Shown: positions 1-7,250, numbered from the stretch's first letter. The stretch: DNA of 8,459 nt from JAZLIL01 sp045617405 (GCA_045617405.1 JAZLIL010000094.1:1-8459); one strand, 5' to 3'. The notes: generated by a model not told the origin, from the letters alone. Numbers and translations are program-made.

Positions 1-39
1 CGACGTATCTCCAAATGACACGCCGTCAACCGACGCCGT

Positions 40-1596
40 TCAGGATTTCACTCCCGCTGACACTGCCTCTCCTATATCGTAGGAGAGAATGACGCTTTTC
101 CCTCCGGCAAAGCTCATGAAGTTTTTTCTGACTTTTTCGGCAAGAAGGTAGGCAGCCGATTCCGTTGCCTCGGGCATTACGGCAAGAACCTGAGAGCTTG
201 AATACCTTCTTGCCTCTCCAATGTCTCTGACGGCCTTTGACACACTGTCAAAGAGCTTTTCCATGGACAATCTCTGAAGTGAGACGTCAAGAACCCTGTC
301 ATCCGGATCAAAAACAGAAAATAAAATCAGCATTGAATTTTTCTCAAACGCACTCTTCTTTAATTTCTCCATATCAGAAGAGGTTACTCTGTGTGATGAA
401 TCGGCAGGCTTGTTGTTCTCATCAAAGAAGTGATAAAGCTTTTTTTCATTGTGCTTTGAATAATAAAGTGCCTTGTCTGCATTTGCAAAAAGCGTTTCAA
501 AGCCGGCCCCAACGTACGTTGCCGTTGCAATCCCGACCGAGAAACGTGCATTTGCTATCTGCGGAACAGATTTTTCATTATAGAACGCCTGAGCCATGTT
601 TTCGAGTTCATTGCAGATTTCCTGGCGGTTTTTACTCTCAGATGTGAGAATCATGAATTTCCCGCCTGCAAGTCTAGAAACTGTACTGTCACTGCCGGTA
701 TTTGCTCTGATAATCTGAGCAAGGCATCTGATTGCATCGTCACCGGCTGCATGTCCGTAACGCTTCAGAATCTGATCAAATCCATCAATTTCAATCAGAA
801 TCACACTCGATCTGTTGTGCCTGTCAAATCTTCTCTTTTCGTACTTCGAAGTAACGTATTGCGCACAAACAAATCCCGTCAGGTCGTCCGTGACATAGTT
901 TTCCTGTTTCTCTTCAAACAGATCATTCTCCGTTCTCTCATTAATCGAAGATGACCCGCCTGTTAAAATCTCACCCTCTTCAATAAGTGAAAGCAGCATA
1001 TCCGCAGCTGCAGGATCAAACTGAGTGCCGCGTCCCTTTCTGATTTCTTCCACAACCTCTTCCTTCGAAAGCTCGTTCCAAAACGGTCGCTTCGATGTCA
1101 TTGCATGCTTGTGCTCGTACATTGCCTTTTTGTCGATGGCATCTGCGATTACCAGCATGGACTGCATGCTGAACTTTGTCATCTCACGGGATTTGATCAT
1201 TACCTGTGCCGACATGTCGTTCTTTAGTGAAAGAAGGTCGCACATACTGTCAACTCTTGCAATCAGCTTTTCCTTAAACAGAGGCTTTAAAATTACATCG
1301 GCGGCACCCGATTCAAACAGAAGCTGTTCCTTTTCGGGAAAATCCGGAGCCATCATTACAATAACCGGCACACCGTCAAGCCCTTTAACGCCCGGTGCCG
1401 ATTTCAGCAGATCAAGTGCAGGCTGAATGTCCCTGTCAACACCGAAAAGAACAAGCTCCGGCATGAATGTTGCAAAATCAGACTCTTTCAGATTCAAAGG
1501 GGATTTTTGAAAGATGTCATAATTGTCAGAGAACATTCTCTTTAGCATTGCCAAAGTCGTTTCGTTATTTTCGATTATCATAATTCTGCTTTTCAT
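40..1596 (-). CDS. Degenerate REC / HD-GYP-remnant / tandem GGDEF-like signalling protein, probably catalytically inactive
   Basis: A 518-residue soluble protein with no signal peptide or membrane segment. Residues 4-112 have the receiver fold pattern and keep the C-terminal Lys (ILKPL, K104). The phospho-acceptor Asp is Gly (VLFG, G52), the Thr/Ser switch is Met (M82), and the acidic pocket is E9-N10. Residues 141-211 match the two ends of an HD-GYP domain (AIDKKAMYEHKH, then AMTSKRPF and GTQFDP) without its metal-binding centre. Residues 235-395 are a GGDEF domain (DDLTGF, YGH, GD, ADKALYYSK), but the active-site motif reads AGGKF (310-314) and the substrate Asn/Asp positions are Leu/Lys (277-278). 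Residues 412-514 resemble a second, shrunken GGDEF lobe with RYSSSQV in place of RYGGDEF. The ATG at 1594-1596 follows an AGAGGTG ribosome binding site and a strong promoter. I infer a scaffold or ligand-binding role rather than c-di-GMP synthesis. The family assignment is firm; the biological role is unknown. Confidence 0.85.
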   Translation of the reverse strand: MKSRIMIIENNETTLAMLKRMFSDNYDIFQKSPLNLKESDFATFMPELVLFGVDRDIQPALDLLKSAPGVKGLDGVPVIVMMAPDFPEKEQLLFESGAADVILKPLFKEKLIARVDSMCDLLSLKNDMSAQVMIKSREMTKFSMQSMLVIADAIDKKAMYEHKHAMTSKRPFWNELSKEEVVEEIRKGRGTQFDPAAADMLLSLIEEGEILTGGSSSINERTENDLFEEKQENYVTDDLTGFVCAQYVTSKYEKRRFDRHNRSSVILIEIDGFDQILKRYGHAAGDDAIRCLAQIIRANTGSDSTVSRLAGGKFMILTSESKNRQEICNELENMAQAFYNEKSVPQIANARFSVGIATATYVGAGFETLFANADKALYYSKHNEKKLYHFFDENNKPADSSHRVTSSDMEKLKKSAFEKNSMLILFSVFDPDDRVLDVSLQRLSMEKLFDSVSKAVRDIGEARRYSSSQVLAVMPEATESAAYLLAEKVRKNFMSFAGGKSVILSYDIGEAVSAGVKS

Positions 1597-1665
1597 ATAG
1601 TATACACCTCTTCATGAAATAGAATTCATGATTGCAATATTCTACTGTCTGCGAATTACAAAACG

Positions 1666-1695
1666 ATAATATCATACTCATGATACGTGTGTCAA
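1666..1695 (-). promoter_or_regulatory. Sigma-A-type promoter for the leftward REC/GGDEF-like gene
   Basis: Read on the minus strand, a perfect TTGACA (-35, plus-strand 1690-1695) is followed after 18 bases by TATTAT (-10, 1666-1671). TGA precedes the -10, giving an extended -10 (TGnTATTAT). Transcription should begin near 1659, giving a leader of about 63 bases before the start codon at 1596. The match to consensus is close; the start site is predicted only from sequence. Confidence 0.8.
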
Positions 1696-1794
1696 TAAGT
1701 GAAGTCGCGAGAACATCCACAGCAATACACTTTCCATGCTGTATTTCGCTTCTTTCCGAATCTTCATCACTAATCTCTCATCAAATTTACAGCC

Positions 1795-1819
1795 AAAAAG
1801 TTAGCAATGTTAACTTTTT
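1795..1819. promoter_or_regulatory. Perfect 9-bp inverted repeat, candidate operator in the divergent promoter region
   Basis: AAAAAGTTA (1795-1803) and TAACTTTTT (1811-1819) are perfect inverted repeats around the 7-base centre GCAATGT. The element ends 13 bases upstream of the -35 of the acyl-CoA synthetase promoter and lies about 100 bases upstream of the divergent one. Its AT-only arms and position suit a dimeric repressor or activator site better than a terminator, because no transcript ends here. The regulator cannot be named from the sequence. Confidence 0.45.
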
Positions 1820-1832
1820 TATTCCTCTAGTA

Positions 1833-1861
1833 GTGACATTTGATATATGAAGTGCTATAAT
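1833..1861 (+). promoter_or_regulatory. Sigma-A-type promoter for the acyl-CoA synthetase
   Basis: GTGACA (1833-1838, five of six consensus -35 bases) is followed after exactly 17 bases by a perfect TATAAT (1856-1861). TGC just before it makes an extended -10. Transcription should start near 1868, which leaves a leader of about 50 bases and rules out the in-frame ATG at 1847 as the translation start. Confidence 0.85.
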
Positions 1862-1902
1862 GCCATTGTCATCTCATTCATACATTATTATAGAAAGGAA
1901 GG

Positions 1903-1919
1903 TCACCCGGACAGGGTGA
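1903..1919 (+). promoter_or_regulatory. Leader hairpin touching the synthetase start codon
   Basis: TCACCC (1903-1908) and GGGTGA (1914-1919) pair perfectly around a GGACA loop, and a G-T wobble can extend the stem to 1902/1920. The 3' arm includes the first base of the ATG at 1919. A purine-rich AGGAAGG (1896-1902) abuts the 5' arm. The hairpin could hide the first ATG, or bring AGGAAGG within about 11 bases of the second ATG at 1931. It is small and may be coincidental. Confidence 0.3.
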
Positions 1920-3661
1920 TGCATCGAAAAATGTCTAATACAGAAATTAAAGCTCCGTGGCTTGAGCACTATGGTGTCGTTCCCAAAACTCTTGAGTATT
2001 CCAAAACAAGTCTTTACGGGAGTGTGCTCGACACAGCAAAGAAATATCCGAAAAACGGCTGTTATTCCTTCTTTGGTACAATCACCGATTATCGTCAGGC
2101 AATTAAGAGGATCTGTATTTGTGCCGATGCACTTACAAAGCAGGGAATCAAATCCGGCGACAGAGTAACTGTCTGCCTTCCAAATTGCCCTCAGGCTGTT
2201 ATCATGGTTTACGCCCTGAACAAAATCGGTGCCATTGCAAGCATGATCCACCCTCTTTCAGCCGACAAAGAGATTGAATTCTACGTTAACGAGTCGCAGA
2301 GTATTGCCGCAATTACGTTAGAGAAGACCTATGAGGCTTTTTCGAGAGTTCTTACAACCTCAGATTCGCTTAAGCTTCTCATCCTTACCGGTATTGAAGA
2401 TGAATTTCCTTTCTTTAAGAAGATCGGTTACTGCTACAAGATAGGAAAAAACGAAAAACATGTTGAACTCCATGATGACTACCTCTCCTGGAACGATCTG
2501 ATGAAGCAGGGACATAAAGGCAACCCCGACAACTATGTCCACTCTGCTCCCGAGGATCCCGCAGTCATTCTCTACAGTGGCGGAACAACAGGAACAAACA
2601 AGGGCATCGTTCATTCAAATCTTTCAATAAATGCTGAGGGCAGCCAGATTATCGCAACAAATCCTGCCTTCGCCAGCGGCGACAGCATGCTCGCAGTACT
2701 TCCCGTTTTCCACGGTTTCGGTCTTGCCGTAGGCATTCACTCAATGCTCGCAAACGGTGGTATGAGTATCCTCATCCCTCAGTTTACCCCAAAGAGCTTC
2801 GCAGGCTTCATCATTAAATACAGACCGAATTTCCTGATCGGCGTTCCCACGCTCTATGAATCGCTTTTAAAGCTCAAAGATGTCGAAGGTCTTGACTTCA
2901 GCTTTATTAAAGGTATCTACAGCGGCGGCGACTCGCTTCCCGTAGAGCTCAAGAAACGCTTTGATTCATTCCTGATTGAGCATCATTCAAATGCGATTAT
3001 CAGAGAAGGCTACGGTGCTACAGAATGCGTTGCAGCCACATGCCTGACCCCTTACAATGAATACCGGGAAGGAAGTATCGGAATTCCTTTTCCTGACACG
3101 TTCTACAAAATCGTTGAACCCGGTACATGCAATGAAGTGCCTTATGGTACCGACGGCGAAATCTGTATCTGCGGACCTACTGTTATGCTCCACTATCTGA
3201 ACAACGAGCTTGAGACCGCAAACACGCTTCGTGTACACACTGACGGCCACACCTGGCTCCACACCGGAGACATGGGCATGATGGACGATGAAGGCTTCGT
3301 GTACTTCAGGCAAAGAATCAAGAGAATGATCATCTCAAACGGTTATAACGTCTATCCCACTCAGGTTGAAGAAGTTCTCAACAGACACGAGGCGGTTCAC
3401 ATGTGCTGCGTCATCGGTGTGAACGATTCAATGAAGATGGAAAAAATAAAAGCCTTTGTAGTTCTTCGCGAAGGCTTTGAGGCTGATACTGCAATGAAGA
3501 GAAGTCTCACCGAACACATGAAGCAGTTTCTGGCAAAGTATGCAATTCCAAGGGAGATTGAATTCCGAAGTGAGCTTCCAAAAACAAAAGTCGGAAAGAT
3601 TGCCTACAGAGAGCTTGAAGCTGAGGAATTGAAAAGAATCACGGAAAAGAAAAGGCATTGA
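1919..3661 (+). CDS. AMP-forming acyl-CoA synthetase (ANL superfamily)
   Basis: This cytoplasmic adenylating enzyme should activate a carboxylic acid with ATP to an acyl-adenylate and then transfer it to CoA. In the 580-residue form starting at 1919, the P-loop reads SGGTTGTNKG (220-229), the A5 motif YGATE (365-369), the A7 motif TGD (449-451), and the hinge region RIKRM...SNGYNVYP (466-480). The A10 lysine needed for adenylation is K560 in KVGK. HGFG in the central domain fits fatty or carboxylic acid CoA ligases. Length and motif order are normal, so it looks active. The start is uncertain: ATG 1919 or ATG 1931, both inside the predicted transcript. A farther in-frame ATG at 1847 lies upstream of the predicted transcription start. 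The substrate cannot be read from sequence; medium- or long-chain fatty acids are the default guess. No terminator is visible downstream, so some transcripts may run into the chemoreceptor gene. Confidence 0.9.
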   Translation: MHRKMSNTEIKAPWLEHYGVVPKTLEYSKTSLYGSVLDTAKKYPKNGCYSFFGTITDYRQAIKRICICADALTKQGIKSGDRVTVCLPNCPQAVIMVYALNKIGAIASMIHPLSADKEIEFYVNESQSIAAITLEKTYEAFSRVLTTSDSLKLLILTGIEDEFPFFKKIGYCYKIGKNEKHVELHDDYLSWNDLMKQGHKGNPDNYVHSAPEDPAVILYSGGTTGTNKGIVHSNLSINAEGSQIIATNPAFASGDSMLAVLPVFHGFGLAVGIHSMLANGGMSILIPQFTPKSFAGFIIKYRPNFLIGVPTLYESLLKLKDVEGLDFSFIKGIYSGGDSLPVELKKRFDSFLIEHHSNAIIREGYGATECVAATCLTPYNEYREGSIGIPFPDTFYKIVEPGTCNEVPYGTDGEICICGPTVMLHYLNNELETANTLRVHTDGHTWLHTGDMGMMDDEGFVYFRQRIKRMIISNGYNVYPTQVEEVLNRHEAVHMCCVIGVNDSMKMEKIKAFVVLREGFEADTAMKRSLTEHMKQFLAKYAIPREIEFRSELPKTKVGKIAYRELEAEELKRITEKKRH

Positions 3662-3678
3662 TTTTTATGCATAATCAC

Positions 3679-3706
3679 TTGACTTTCTCTTTCTATCTAG
3701 TACAAT
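3679..3706 (+). promoter_or_regulatory. Promoter for the chemoreceptor gene
   Basis: TTGACT (3679-3684) and TACAAT (3701-3706) each match five of six consensus bases and are separated by 16 bases. Transcription should begin near 3713, giving a leader of about 54 bases. It resembles a housekeeping sigma-A promoter; I see no flagellar sigma-28 pattern (TAAA / GCCGATAA). Confidence 0.65.
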
Positions 3707-3755
3707 GGTAGTAGTAATTGCATATTGTGTGCAATCGAGTAGAATTTGATAATTT

Positions 3756-3763
3756 GTGAGGTG
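3756..3763 (+). promoter_or_regulatory. Ribosome binding site fixing the chemoreceptor start
   Basis: GTGAGGTG lies immediately upstream of the ATG at 3767, with GAGG five bases from it. This favours 3767 over the in-frame TTG at 3746, which has no such site. Confidence 0.7.
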
Positions 3764-3766
3764 CTT

Positions 3767-5473
3767 ATGAAACTTAAACTCAGACCCGCCATTATGGCAA
3801 TGGTATTCATCCCAATCATTTTGATTACGGCTATTTCACTTGTTCTCTTCTACAACAGAACGAATTCACTTGTTGAGGAAGAGATCTCCACAACGCTTTC
3901 TGCTACCGGGAAGTCACTCCAGCAGACCTACAATGCATTAGGTGACGGAGACTACTTCCAGGACACAAACGGTGACGTCTGGAAGGGTGACTACTGCATC
4001 AGCAAGGACACAACCATTGTTGATGAGATCAGTTCAAGCGGTCTTGTTGCCACCTTCTTCTGGGGCAACACACGTGTGATGACATCCATCAAAAACGACC
4101 AGAACGAAAGAATCATCGGAACAACGACAACAGATCCAAACGTCCTTCAGGACACTCTTACCGATGGCAAGGCTTACTTCAACAAGAGCCTTACAATCAA
4201 CGGCAAGAACTACTACGTTATTTACGAGCCTGTATTCCAGCCTTCTGACGGAAGCATCGTAGGTATGGCATTCGTAGGTATCGAGAACACAACAGTTCAC
4301 AACAGCATTCGGAGCATGATTATTTCCATCCTTATCATCATCGCAATCATCATTGTTCTGATTGCAGTTATTGCGATGTTCGTCATCAATGCGCTTGTAA
4401 GGGCTGCTCATCAGACAAGTGCAGTTACTGATGCAATGGCTAACGGTGACATGACCGTCAAGCTTGATGAAAAGTGCCTTAACAGAAAAGACGAAATCGG
4501 TGCTATCTGCAAGTCACTTAACAAAATGCAGGAAAGCCTTTCCGCAACACTTCAGGGACTTGCTTCACAGAGCGGTGAGCTTCTTGAGACATCAGCAACA
4601 CTTGAGAGAATGGCCGATGAAACATCACGTACAATCGCTCAGGTTGAGAATGCTGTAACAGACATTGCAAACGGTGCAACATCCCAGGCAACGGATACAA
4701 CAAATGCTTCAACAAACGTTGTTACAATGGGCGAGATTATCTCCTCAACAGTATCTGATGTCAGTGTTCTGATGACAACATCAGAGAAGATGTCAGCCTA
4801 TGGCAGGGACGCTGTTAATATTCTTCATGAACTTAAGAGCGTTAACGAAAAAGCAACGAAGTCTATCGACGTTATCTACGAACAGACAAACATCACAAAC
4901 GAAGCTGCCGAGAAGATCAAGCAGGCAACAGCAATTATCACATCCATTGCGGAGGAAACAAATCTCCTCTCCCTCAACGCTTCCATCGAGGCAGCAAGAG
5001 CAGGCGATGCAGGACGCGGATTCGCAGTTGTTGCAGACCAGATTTCAAAGCTTGCTGAACAGTCAAATGCTTCAGCGGCAGAGATTGAACAGATTACCAA
5101 TTCACTCATCGAAGACTCCAACAAGGCAGTATCAATCGTTGAGGAAGTCAAAGAAGTCATGGCTGATCAGGCTCTCAAGATGGACAGAACCGAGTCGGCA
5201 TTTGCTTCGGTATCAGATGGTATCGACAATTCAATCAAAAACGTAACTGAAATTAACAGAAGCAGCAAGGAACTTGATGAAGCACGTAAACAGGTTATTG
5301 ACATCATCCAGAACCTCACCGCTATTGCAGAAGAGAATGCCGCAAGTACTCAGGAGACCTCTGCCGCTACAAGCGAGGTTACCGCAGCTGCTGACAATGT
5401 CTCAAGAGCAGCCGTTACTCTTAAGGGAATTACGGCAGACCTTGAAGCAACAATCAAGACATTCAAGTTCTAA
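3767..5473 (+). CDS. Methyl-accepting chemotaxis protein, single-Cache type
   Basis: A 568-residue inner-membrane chemoreceptor. It has a short cytoplasmic N-terminus (MKLKLRP), TM1 at about 8-29, an extracellular ligand-binding region at about 30-183, TM2 at about 185-211, HAMP at about 205-265, and a long helical signalling domain. The outer region (GDGDYFQD, YVIYEPV, GSIVGMAFVG) matches the single-Cache (sCache_3-like) pattern, used in other receptors to bind small organic acids and similar ligands. The CheA/CheW-contacting hairpin tip is well preserved (EETNLLSLNASIEAARAG, 396-413, then GRGFAVVADQ). Likely methylation sites lie in the Ala/Ser/Thr-rich stretch with EEN and TQET near 525-550. 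There is no C-terminal CheB/CheR docking pentapeptide; the protein ends TIKTFKF. It has its own promoter and a terminator just downstream. It implies a motile host with a che system elsewhere. The ligand is unknown. Confidence 0.93.
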   Translation: MKLKLRPAIMAMVFIPIILITAISLVLFYNRTNSLVEEEISTTLSATGKSLQQTYNALGDGDYFQDTNGDVWKGDYCISKDTTIVDEISSSGLVATFFWGNTRVMTSIKNDQNERIIGTTTTDPNVLQDTLTDGKAYFNKSLTINGKNYYVIYEPVFQPSDGSIVGMAFVGIENTTVHNSIRSMIISILIIIAIIIVLIAVIAMFVINALVRAAHQTSAVTDAMANGDMTVKLDEKCLNRKDEIGAICKSLNKMQESLSATLQGLASQSGELLETSATLERMADETSRTIAQVENAVTDIANGATSQATDTTNASTNVVTMGEIISSTVSDVSVLMTTSEKMSAYGRDAVNILHELKSVNEKATKSIDVIYEQTNITNEAAEKIKQATAIITSIAEETNLLSLNASIEAARAGDAGRGFAVVADQISKLAEQSNASAAEIEQITNSLIEDSNKAVSIVEEVKEVMADQALKMDRTESAFASVSDGIDNSIKNVTEINRSSKELDEARKQVIDIIQNLTAIAEENAASTQETSAATSEVTAAADNVSRAAVTLKGITADLEATIKTFKF

Positions 5474-5496
5474 GCAAAATCTCACATCACAATACA

Positions 5497-5527
5497 AAAG
5501 GGACTGTACCAAAGGTACAGTCCCTTT
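5497..5527 (+). terminator. Rho-independent terminator after the chemoreceptor gene
   Basis: AAAGGGACTGTACC (5497-5510) and its exact reverse complement (5514-5527) form a perfect 14-bp stem with an AAA loop, 23 bases after the stop codon. The stem closes in TTT followed by ACTTTATA, a short U-rich tail. On the minus strand the tail is TTTTGTATTG, so the element may also stop leftward transcription. Confidence 0.8.
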
Positions 5528-5536
5528 ACTTTATAA

Positions 5537-5579
5537 AAGAGTCTTAAACGGTGCTTTCAATATGCCGTTTAAGACTCTT
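5537..5579 (-). terminator. Rho-independent terminator of the ABC transporter operon
   Basis: AAGAGTCTTAAACGG (5537-5551) and its exact reverse complement (5565-5579) form a perfect 15-bp stem around a 13-base loop. Read on the minus strand it lies 24 bases past the ATPase stop codon and is followed by TTTTATAAAG, a short U-tract, so it best serves the leftward operon. Confidence 0.75.
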
Positions 5580-5603
5580 CCGTTTCTTTCTGTAATGCCT
5601 GAT

Positions 5604-7250
5604 TTAGAGCTCAAGGCTTCCTGTTGCAATCAGCTTTCCCGACTTCTTATCAAAAAGCATTACGTTTGAGCCGTCAATCGTGATATTCTTTGAATCTCCG
5701 ATATTGAAGGTCACGCCTCCGAAAATAACACTTGTAAGAAGGAAATTGTCAACGCAAAGCTTTACTGTCGATTCCATTCCTGTGGGCATTGCACCGTAGA
5801 CAAGAGCGGAAATTTTGCCGTTTTCGGCAATGTGAATGAATTCCGGTCTTACTCCGATAACGAAGTCCTCATTTGTAGGCTCTGCCTCCTCAAGGATACC
5901 AAAGTCATCTTCTACAGCCTTTGCAATTGCATATTTGAAGACTTCGTCCTTGTTCGACTTCTCGACGTAGCCCTTTTCCTTGCTCATTCTCAAGCGTTCC
6001 GACTGTTCAACCTCGACAGCCTTATCGCGTGCCTTAAACCATTCATCAAGATCAAGCGTCTCCTTTGAGTGGAAGACTGCCTTCCTGCCTCCGAGAATGC
6101 TCAGGCTTACACCGCCGTCAGGGCCCTGTGTTCCCTTTGCATCGATGAAATTGATTGAAGGATTTCCTACGAAATCGGCAACGAAAAGGTTATTCGGCTT
6201 GTTGTAGACACTAAGGGGTGCCTCGTACTGCTGAAGAACACCGTTATTAATAAGACAGATCTTTGTTGCAAGCGTCATGGCTTCCATCTGATCATGCGTA
6301 ACGTAAACAAAGGTGCTTCCTGTTTCCACATGGAGTCTCTGAAGCTCGTAGCGCATCTCAAGACGAAGCTTTGCATCAAGGTTTGACAGAGGCTCGTCCA
6401 TAAAGAGAACTGCAGGCTCGGGAGCGAGAGTTCTCGCGATTGCAACTCTCTGCTGCTGTCCGCCTGAAAGCTCTGCTGGATAACGGTCCATGAACATTCC
6501 GATTTTTACAATCCTCGATACCCTTCTGACAGCCAGGTCAATCTCCTCCTCACTCATCTTTCTCTTCTCCGTGAGGACCTTTCCGCTGTATTCCTGCTCG
6601 AATTTCTCATTGAGCGTGATTCCTTTTCCCCTGTAGCTTGTAATAATGGAATCGTACTTAGCCTGAAGCTCCTTTTCGATTTCCTCTGCTCTTGAAACGA
6701 AATCGCTGTTCTCATGGAGCTTGTAGCCAAGAAGCTTCTTTGCCGTCATCATCGAAATGATGTAGTGGTCAATGAGAACAAGTGCAGCGCGCTTTGCATC
6801 AATAACGCCCTTCTTATCACGGCATTCCTCGATAAGGTCAACCATCTCCTTAGGATTTGAAAGAACTCTTATGATATCCTTTGTTACCTTTGCGTCAAAA
6901 TCAATCTTAGGCATCTCCTCACGGATGTTTGAAAGTCCGAAGGCGATGTTTTTATATACCGTCATATTGGGCCACAGCGCGTAATTCTGGAAAAGGAAGC
7001 CCACCTTACGCTTGTTTGCCGGTACATTTATTCCCTTTTCACTGTCGAAAACGACTCTGTCGCCAATCGTGATTTTACCGCTTGTAGGCGTCTCAAGACC
7101 TGCAATCATACGGAGTGTTGTGGTCTTTCCGCAGCCTGACGGTCCAAGCAGTGTAATAAATGAATTATCATCAATATCAAGGTTCAGATTCTCAACTGCG
7201 TAGAATTTTCCCCATCTCTTTGTAACATTTGTCAGTTTAATCTCAGGCAT
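5604..7250 (-). CDS. ABC importer ATPase, MalK/UgpC/FbpC type, with large insertions
   Basis: A 548-residue nucleotide-binding subunit that should power the permease encoded just upstream. Walker A is GPSGCGKTT (36-44), the Q-loop Gln is Q88, the signature is LSGGQ (261-265), Walker B is VLFMDEP (281-287, E286 catalytic), the D-loop is SNLDA (289-293), and the switch His is H319. All catalytic elements are intact. A C-terminal MalK-like regulatory domain follows, with VGNPSINFID (361-370) and VIGVRPE (464-470). Members of this family are usually about 350-380 residues. The excess is about 120 residues between Q88 and the signature (roughly 112-235, predicted helical and charged) and about 50 residues in the regulatory domain (roughly 386-460). 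The start ATG at 7248-7250 lies nine bases after AGGAGG and five bases after the permease stop, so the two are probably translationally coupled. The substrate is not readable; the fused-permease context suggests iron, phosphonate, thiamine or polyamine type importers. Confidence 0.92.
   Translation of the reverse strand: MPEIKLTNVTKRWGKFYAVENLNLDIDDNSFITLLGPSGCGKTTTLRMIAGLETPTSGKITIGDRVVFDSEKGINVPANKRKVGFLFQNYALWPNMTVYKNIAFGLSNIREEMPKIDFDAKVTKDIIRVLSNPKEMVDLIEECRDKKGVIDAKRAALVLIDHYIISMMTAKKLLGYKLHENSDFVSRAEEIEKELQAKYDSIITSYRGKGITLNEKFEQEYSGKVLTEKRKMSEEEIDLAVRRVSRIVKIGMFMDRYPAELSGGQQQRVAIARTLAPEPAVLFMDEPLSNLDAKLRLEMRYELQRLHVETGSTFVYVTHDQMEAMTLATKICLINNGVLQQYEAPLSVYNKPNNLFVADFVGNPSINFIDAKGTQGPDGGVSLSILGGRKAVFHSKETLDLDEWFKARDKAVEVEQSERLRMSKEKGYVEKSNKDEVFKYAIAKAVEDDFGILEEAEPTNEDFVIGVRPEFIHIAENGKISALVYGAMPTGMESTVKLCVDNFLLTSVIFGGVTFNIGDSKNITIDGSNVMLFDKKSGKLIATGSLEL

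Noticed and set aside
1795..1820. Inverted repeat followed by T residues, as a rho-independent terminator
   Set aside because: The stem is nearly all A-T, and no gene ends here: both flanking genes start from this region. An operator is the better reading.
1632..1850. Possible 72-residue rightward gene in the intergenic region
   Set aside because: It overlaps the leftward promoter, lacks a ribosome binding site and resembles no protein.
1847..1918. N-terminal extension of the synthetase from ATG 1847
   Set aside because: The predicted -10 (1856-1861) and transcription start (near 1868) lie downstream of this ATG, and it has no ribosome binding site.
3717..3735. ATTGCA / TGCAAT inverted repeat in the chemoreceptor leader, with a related ATTGCAAT at 1631-1638 in the leader of the leftward gene
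   Set aside because: The stem is only six bases and AT-rich. Two such short palindromes in AT-rich leaders are expected by chance, so no shared regulation is claimed.
4800..5246. 148-residue open frame inside the chemoreceptor gene
   Set aside because: It is a shifted-frame shadow of the repetitive helical coding sequence, with Gln/Arg/Ser-rich composition and no start signal.
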